Shown piece after piece: positions 57,256 to 64,000 of a DNA stretch of 64,000 nt. The notes beneath the pieces were generated by a model, which saw only the letters and a program-made list of their open reading frames with translations, did no database searches and was not told the DNA's origin. The position numbers and the translations under genes are program-made. Origin of the DNA: Ustilaginoidea virens (lineage: Eukaryota > Ascomycota > Sordariomycetes > Hypocreales > Clavicipitaceae); NCBI RefSeq assembly GCF_000687475.1, contig NC_057320.1, forward strand, positions 3,844,001-3,908,000, given 5' to 3'. Positions within the stretch are counted from its first letter, which is position 1; each line of letters starts with the position of its first letter.

Positions 57256-58490
57256 ATGGAACTAATAATGCAAGCGTTATACGATATTGAAATGAATACG
57301 CCTAATAAGATAAGGGCAGACGATATAAGGCAGTAGCGCCCCTAACGTAATATATACACCTAAATATAGTAATTTTCCGAGGGAATATAATAGATTTAAT
57401 TGCAGATGAACTTTTTATAGGCCTATCTCGCAGAGTAGGCGAGTAAACCCCAACCAGAATACTAATCGGTCCTAGTGATACAATAAGGCAGACCTATCCC
57501 CCTTACTACTCTCGATGCGGCTTATACCTAACCTAAGTATAAGCCGATCCTAATAGGGGACCCTTTTAATAGCAAAAAGATAATATTTACAGCCTAGCGA
57601 ACCTTTATATAATATAAACTTAAGGTCGATAAGGACTTTATTAGGGACGAAAAGATATAATAGATATTTATCTTTTAGAACCTATCTTCTACAGTCTAAT
57701 TATAAGTCGCAGCCTTTTTCGAGAATAGTAAGGCCTATAATTATAATATAATAAAGTTTTTTAAATACTTCTAATATCTCTTTAAGGATCTATATCGATA
57801 GGATTATATAATTACTAAACTTAAGCATTTTTTACGCTAAGGCCCTAAAGAACCTTTTACCGCCTTTTTCGTCTAGTTTAAAGAAAAGCTAGTGCTTATA
57901 GGAGGAATTAGTTGGCCTAAAGAAGTAAAATTTAAATACCTCTATTCTACATTAAATGCTAGGATAGCCGATAAGATTATCGGACTTAGGGTCTCCTATA
58001 ATAACTACTACCTAATAGTTAATTACTATCGTTAGATCGCTATTAACCTTAAGATTAGTATAACGACTAGGTGCTACTTTAGTCCTCTTTACGATCGATA
58101 AAATAATAACCGGGATACAAAAGGTAATATATAGATGATGGGTATTAACTAGCTTACTTTAAAGAGTAAGTAATATATAGCCGAATAGGTCTTATAAAAG
58201 GTCCTTAACGAGCGATAGGAGAAAGATCTATACCTTTATTATAGTACTTCTACCTACTATATATAGAAATACTATTTGCAAAGGGCCCGTAGATTAGGAA
58301 TAGTTAAAATAGCTATAGTAGACTCCTAGGCTGCTAATAATAATAATAGCAATGATACTTAGGGAAAAAAATAGCCTTTAAGCCTAATCTCGCAAAAGGG
58401 CTTAAAGTATGCGCTAAAAACCCTAATTAATTATAAAAAGGACTCTATATAAGGGAGATAAAAGAGATTACGAAACGTATAGATAGGCAC
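57256..58490 (+). pseudogene. Gypsy-Y copy 2 Gag
   Basis: ATG at 57256 (MELIMQALYDIEMNTP). The capsid region aligns with copy 1 (IFTAQRTFI, LKHFLRQGPKEPFTAFFVQF with Gln as stops). The knuckle near 58220-58270 is degraded. Confidence 0.75.
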
Positions 58491-61400
58491 CCCTTTTTAA
58501 TACCAATATTATATAAATCTTATACTTTTATTAATACCTTAATCGACTTAGGTTATAATTACTATAGCGCTATAAGCGAAAAAATAGTATAACGGTTAAG
58601 TCTCTAATCTATCTGCTTACTATAATGCAGGAAAATCGGAACGGCAGTAGAGATTTAGAGCCGTTTAAAGGAATATAAAGAAGCGACTTCCTTTATTATG
58701 TATATCGTTTGCATAGATATTAATATTAATGGCTGGCCTTCTATAGTTATACTTTATATAATCCTAGGCCTTACCCGTAATATTATTTTAGGTCTCCCTT
58801 AGATAAAATACTGCAATATTATATTGCAAGCGAAACGATATTAAATATAAATTAAAGCGGCAGGCAATCTTATCGTCTAAAAATTAGTAGTATAATAGTC
58901 TGGCCCTACTACGGTTAATATTCTTAGTTTGGTCTTCTATAGTATACTCTAGCGGGTAAAGCATTCTAAGGACTAATTAACCTCTTTTATTGCTATAAGC
59001 CTGCAAAAAATAATATATATTCTCCGTATTATGCTTCCGCTATATTAAGACCCTATATTATCCCCGTAGAAGCTACGGGTATTACCCCTAGAGTTATAGA
59101 AATTTAGCGACCTATTTAATAAGGAAAAGGCCTCTAGCCTTCTTTTATACTAAGGTATATTAGACTATTATATTCGGCTTAAGAAGGCCCTAGATAGAAG
59201 CATACTAAACCTACCTTAGGGCCTATTATATAATATACTATAAGACTAGCTTCTTAAGGTTTAGAAATAGATAACCGACCTTATAGATAAGGGATAGATT
59301 TAGGCAAGCTTTTTATCGATAGCAGCTCTAGTCCTTTTAGCTAGGAAGGGGAATAAAAGGTAGTATTTTTATATCGATTACCGAGCCCTAAATAAGGTCA
59401 CAGCCTAAGACTAATATCCTTTCCTACTAATTAAGGAGACCCTACGATTATTATCCTAGGCGAAGTAGTTTACTAAAGTTAATATATGTATAGTATTCTA
59501 TAAAATCTATATTGCAGAAGGCGATAAATACCTTACTATATTTTGCATGCGATTCGGCCTCTTTAAGTGGCTTATTATATCTTTTAGCCTTATTAGAGCC
59601 CCCATGATATTCTAACGATATATTAATAGGGCCTTAGGGAATATACTTAGGGATTTTACGATTATATACCTTAATAATATCTTTATTTATACCTTAGGAT
59701 CGAGGGAAGATTATATAAAACGCATTAAGGATATACTCTAATGACTTTAAGATGCTAGTCTTAATTTAGATTTAGAGAAGTATAATTTTACTATAATAGA
59801 GGTCTAGTATCTAGGTTATATTATAACGGCAGGAAAAGAGATCTGCCTAAACCCCGAAAAGATTAGGGCTATTTAGAATTAGGAAGCCCCTATAAAACTA
59901 AAGGGGGTCTAGAGCTTTTTTAGCTTTGCAAATTTTTATTATAATTTTATCCCTAATTTCTTCTGATTTACTAAACCCCTAATTAAGTTAATAAAGAAGG
60001 GTATTCCCTTCTAATAGTTAGATAAAAAAAAAGAGGCATTCTAAATGCTTAAATATTACTTTATCTTATATTTAGTTCTCGCTTAATAAGACCCTAATAA
60101 AAAAACGATTCTTAAAGCGGATAACTCTAGTACTACTTTTAGTAGCTACCTCTTTTAAATTAGGGAGGATAAAATCCTCTACCTTATTGCATATTATTCT
60201 ATATACCTAATGGATGCCGAATGGAATTATATAATTTACGATAAAGAGCTTTTTGCTATTATTTTTTATCTTAAGGTATAATTAGCTAAACTCCGATTAG
60301 TGGCCTCTCTATTTACTATTCTTATAGACTATAAGAATCTAAAATACTTTACTCGACCCTATAAAATATTAGAATAGTAGGCTAAATAGGCTGAAATACT
60401 AGTATTCTTTAATTTCTATCTTTAGTATAGGCTAGGGTCGTAAGCTTAATGCCTTAATACTTTATCTCGATAGGAATAAGAAGCTAATAGCGCGATACTA
60501 AAGATTAGCTAGATCTTAAAATTACTATCGATTTTAGTATTCTACCTAAACTCGACTATTGAACCGGTTCCTATAATTATACCTTTAGGATTTAGCTTAC
60601 CTAATAGCTTATGTATTTTCGCCGACTCCTACCTTTAGGCACTCTAGGATTAGGCTATAGCTAAAGATAAAATATATAGGGTATACTAGGTAGTAATAGC
60701 GAAAGGCGAGAAATACTTTCCGACCGAGGCTTTAATAAGGGAATAGATTATAGATTATACCCTAAAAGCCTATAGTGCGCTTCTCTACCGGGGGCGGATA
60801 TAGCTCCCTTCTTTTAAACCCCTAACTATTATAGTTATATAGCAATACTATAAATTACCTACTATAGGCCATTTAGGGAAGAATATTATATTCTAACTAT
60901 TGCATCGAGACTACCACTTTAATAATATATCTTTAGTAGTAGCGAGATATATCCGGAATTGCTAATGCCGTAGGGCATATAAGAGCTAATAATTGCGCTA
61001 GGGTCTACTATAGCTATTACCTATCCTAGACCGATTTTAGTTGCAGATTTCTATCGACTTTATAATAAATCTGCCTGTATATAATATATCCGACCCGCGA
61101 TTCCTTATAGTTATTACTAATTGCCTATTAAAGTATATCCAGCTTAAGGTAATATACTCTATAAAAGCGGAAGATTATACCGAATGGTTCTAATAGTACT
61201 AATAGCGTTTCTATAGGTTCCCTAAAGAAATTATTAGCGATTAAGGATCTAACTAGGTAGGATAATTTTAAACTATACTTTATAATTTAATTAGGACCGA
61301 ATAACTCCTCTTAACTATATATTACCCCTAGACCGATAGTAGTACAGAATAGATAAACTAAAAGGTCTAGGCTATCTTATATATTATAGTCTCCTTTGAC

Positions 61401-62160
61401 TAATATAATTAGCTAAAATACCTTATGGTATATTCACTAATATTAAATAACTAGATATTATTAGTAATTGGTTTTAGTCTTAACCGGCTCTTTAATAGAT
61501 TTAATATTCTAATAGTTATACTGCCTCTAGATATAATACTAAGTTTAATAACCCTAAAAAGGCGGGCCGCCCTATTTTTAGCTACCCTCTATAAGGGATA
61601 GAAGGTAGCCTAGGCCGCTATTGCCTTTATATAGTAGAGGCAGTAGGATGTAATTAACTATTCGCGCTATCCGGTAGAACGTTTTTAAGTTAGGGATTAG
61701 ATATAGTTTACCTTATGCAATATTAAGATAAACTAGCCTTATAAGAAGCTCGACTAGGTCTCAATAAAGTATATAATTATAGCTATATTATCCCTACTTA
61801 ATATTCGACTTGATATCCTATAAGGTATTTATTTAGTTTTTTATATTAATCTAGTCGAATAAGCGGCTTCTAACCTACTACTAAATTAAGAAATAACTAA
61901 TATATAACCTAGTCCCCTACTTATATTACCCTAAGACTTTAATCGGCTATATAAGGAATATAAAGTAGAAGAGATTTTAGCTATAAAAAATACTTAAGAT
62001 TAAGGGCGGAACTATAATATACTTATTAAATAGAAAAGATACGATTTACCTATATAGGAACCCCTAAAGAACTTTTTAGAGATAGCAGCATAAGAGGCAT
62101 TTAAGGCTAAATAGGGGGATATTTAGATGCATAATAGACCTATACGGCCTTGGGATTAGA
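58491..62160 (+). pseudogene. Gypsy-Y copy 2 Pol with chromodomain
   Basis: Protease TLIDLGYNYYSAIS near 58540-58580 (DSG changed to DLG). RT YLNN near 59676 (both catalytic Asp changed to Asn). Integrase HLGKN near 60875 and later core blocks. Chromodomain near 61980-62110 (YKVEEILAIKNT). Stops throughout. Confidence 0.8.
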
Positions 62161-64000
62161 TTTCAAACCTATAACTTTAATATCGTCTAATAATATAAAA
62201 AAAAAAATATACTAATCTTTTTCTTTTCTAGTAAAGCAATCTAATAAGTTTTAGCATTTATTTTTTATTTTTTAGCAACTCTGGCCCCACTTTTATATTC
62301 CTTAATTCCTGCTGCCTCTGCTAATCTTACCTTTATCGGCATTCCCCTACCCCCCTATAGGATTTAGTAGGGGGGTATATAGGGGAAGGGGGGGGACTAT
62401 AGGATAGTAAGGCAGGAATAGTAGCGGCAGTATTAGCGGCATAATCGGCGGATACTAACTAGGCATAGTATAGCTCAAATACCTATAATAGGGCATAATA
62501 GGTCTGGGGGGAAATACTTATAATGCTAGGCTAATAGTAATAGAACCGGCCTTAGTTTATAGCGCGGTCGTTGGTATAAAGGCCTAAAGCGAGGCTATAC
62601 CGGTATATAGGGAGGATGCTAACTAAAGGGAAGTAGATAGAGTATAAGGTATAGGTATAGCGGGGGTGACCTAATATATAAAACTAGTTATCGCCTCTAC
62701 TATAATCTGCGTATTTTATTATTACTCCGCGAGTAGTTATATAATAGGCGCTATAGAGTTGCCGCTAGCCTATTAGGACCTAATAGTCGAGGCAAAAGGA
62801 ATAATAGTTATTATAAGCGTAATAGGAATCGACCCGCCGATATTAGCAGCCAGGATATATATAGAAAGGGCTATTATAGTATACTCTTATGCTATAGCCT
62901 ATAGTTTATCCTATTGACGATATAGCGTATTGAATTTAAGGCGAAAATAGGCCTTTCGGCCTAGGATATCTCTTACCTTTAAATAGGCAGCCTTTTTAAT
63001 ACTTTATTTCTTTTATATTATACGGACGATATGCTTTATTACCTACTATAGTTAGGGATTTATTAATATTATACGCTTACACTAGATGTATATCTTATAT
63101 TTCTAATAGTATCGAATATATACCTAAAAGCGACCGGATTATATATAGACGATATATTCTCCGGTATCTATAGTATACTATATGTAGGCGATATAGGTAT
63201 ACTCTACCTCTTTAATATTATTAGCATTTAATCCCTTAGAATCCCCCTAGATAAAGAACTCTCCTATAGCATACTTCTTTTGTGACTACTAATATAATAA
63301 TCTAGTAGTAGGCAAAGGCAGTATTTTCTTAGCGCGCGAAGGTATCTAAGGCATAATTGCAAACGAAGAGGGAGCTAATAGTACTCCCAATAAGATCTTA
63401 GGGGTAATAGCCATTAAAAAAGAAGTTTTTATTAGTATTACCCCTACCGATAATAGGACTTTTATATAAAAAGGGGCAGGAAGATATAAGGGGGATAATA
63501 GGGCCCCCGTATTAGGCAATAGGGGCTCTGTCGAACTCTTATTATTATTAGAAATAATAATAAGCTTAGAGCTAGGGGGGGAAATATATAATTATCCTAA
63601 GGAGGGTATAGACTATAGTAGCTGCAATAGTATTTCTAGCTAGAAACCTCCTTTACGCTTAGCACCTCTAGAGTCTCTAGTAGATACTTGGGATAGAACT
63701 GATAGGGTTATAGCAGGGTCTTAAGCGATAGGTATATTCCTATCTATTAGTCCTCCGGATAATATAGCAATAAATCTAATATAATAGTAAACAGGGGGAC
63801 CTAAATACCTATTAGTACCGGATAATTTACTATATAGACCTAATACGAACGATCTAGGAATTTTTAATAGCGCTATTCTATTAACAGGGACGATTCTTAC
63901 GATAGTAGTAATACCGTAAACTTACTATTAGGAATAATGGCCTTAGTGATAGTAGGCATAAGGATAGAGAGAAGGAGAAAGAAATGCAAAAGAGAAGTAG
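62161..64000 (+). pseudogene. Extra region of Gypsy-Y copy 2, unknown frame
   Basis: Corresponds in position to the extra frame of copy 1. Plus-strand readings with Gln/Trp-type stops give segments such as IGIDPPILAARIYIERAI (about 62830-62880) and SSSRQRQYFLSARRYLR (about 63300-63350). The latter resembles SPSRRQLLVARYSFQGR of copy 1 at a similar position, so the two regions may be distant homologues. Nothing beyond that can be assigned. Confidence 0.35.

Larger units (their letters stand above)
56970..64000 (+). mobile_element. Gypsy-Y copy 2, truncated by the window edge
   Basis: 5' LTR 56970-57213. The word before it, ATATC (56965-56969), should be its TSD, but the other end is outside the window. 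Same organisation as copy 1 and clearly diverged from it. By analogy with copy 1 the 3' LTR should begin close to 64000. Heavily RIP-mutated. Confidence 0.9.

Overview
The window looks like a filamentous ascomycete chromosome, probably Sordariomycete-like. The evidence is a short-intron AP-1 mu gene of fungal type next to a very large block of retrotransposons that have been heavily mutated in a repeat-induced point mutation (RIP) pattern: CpA/TpG turned into TpA, with CpG largely spared. No species can be named from sequence alone.

Layout. Bases 1-5020 are ordinary, balanced-composition DNA. They hold one confident host gene on the minus strand (apm1, clathrin adaptor AP-1 mu, four exons, 581-2275) and a 2.7 kb intergenic stretch with G-runs and a small minisatellite. 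At base 5021 the composition changes abruptly, and the remaining 59 kb is transposon-derived with no recognisable host gene.

The block can be unfolded into a nested stack using target-site duplications (TSDs). The base layer is one old minus-strand Gypsy element ('Gypsy-X'), cut into seven pieces between 5021 and 56969. Seven insertions sit directly in it: a Copia-A solo LTR (7752-8495, TSD GTTTT); Copia-B copy 2, minus (11585-32006, ATACC); a LINE-type unit, mostly minus (32344-38916, 15-bp TSD); Gypsy-Y copy 1, plus, a chromovirus (39706-46959, GTATT); a Copia-B solo LTR, minus (47161-47897, GTATC); Copia-B copy 3, plus (48592-56162, GATAT); and Gypsy-Y copy 2, plus (56970 to beyond the window). 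Copia-B copy 2 was itself hit twice, by Copia-A (11933-17204, ATAGC) in its 3' LTR and by Copia-B copy 1 (22813-30382, GCAAC) in its gag. Damage falls with nesting level: Gypsy-X, the LINE and Gypsy-Y are riddled with TAG/TAA, Copia-B copy 1 is lighter, and Copia-A is nearly clean.

The most notable element is Copia-A. Its two 740-bp LTRs look identical, and its polyprotein frame (13416-16343) is broken by one TAG only. Yet it lacks the Gag capsid, the protease, the RT fingers and part of RNase H, all removed in frame, and tandem peptide repeats lie at two of the junctions. It keeps a complete-looking integrase. It reads as a recently mobile, non-autonomous relative of Copia-B. Gypsy-Y is a self-priming (Tf1-like) chromovirus candidate with a C-terminal chromodomain and an unexplained extra 1.7-1.8 kb coding region before its 3' LTR. 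The LINE-type unit contains an unexplained converging plus-strand reading frame.
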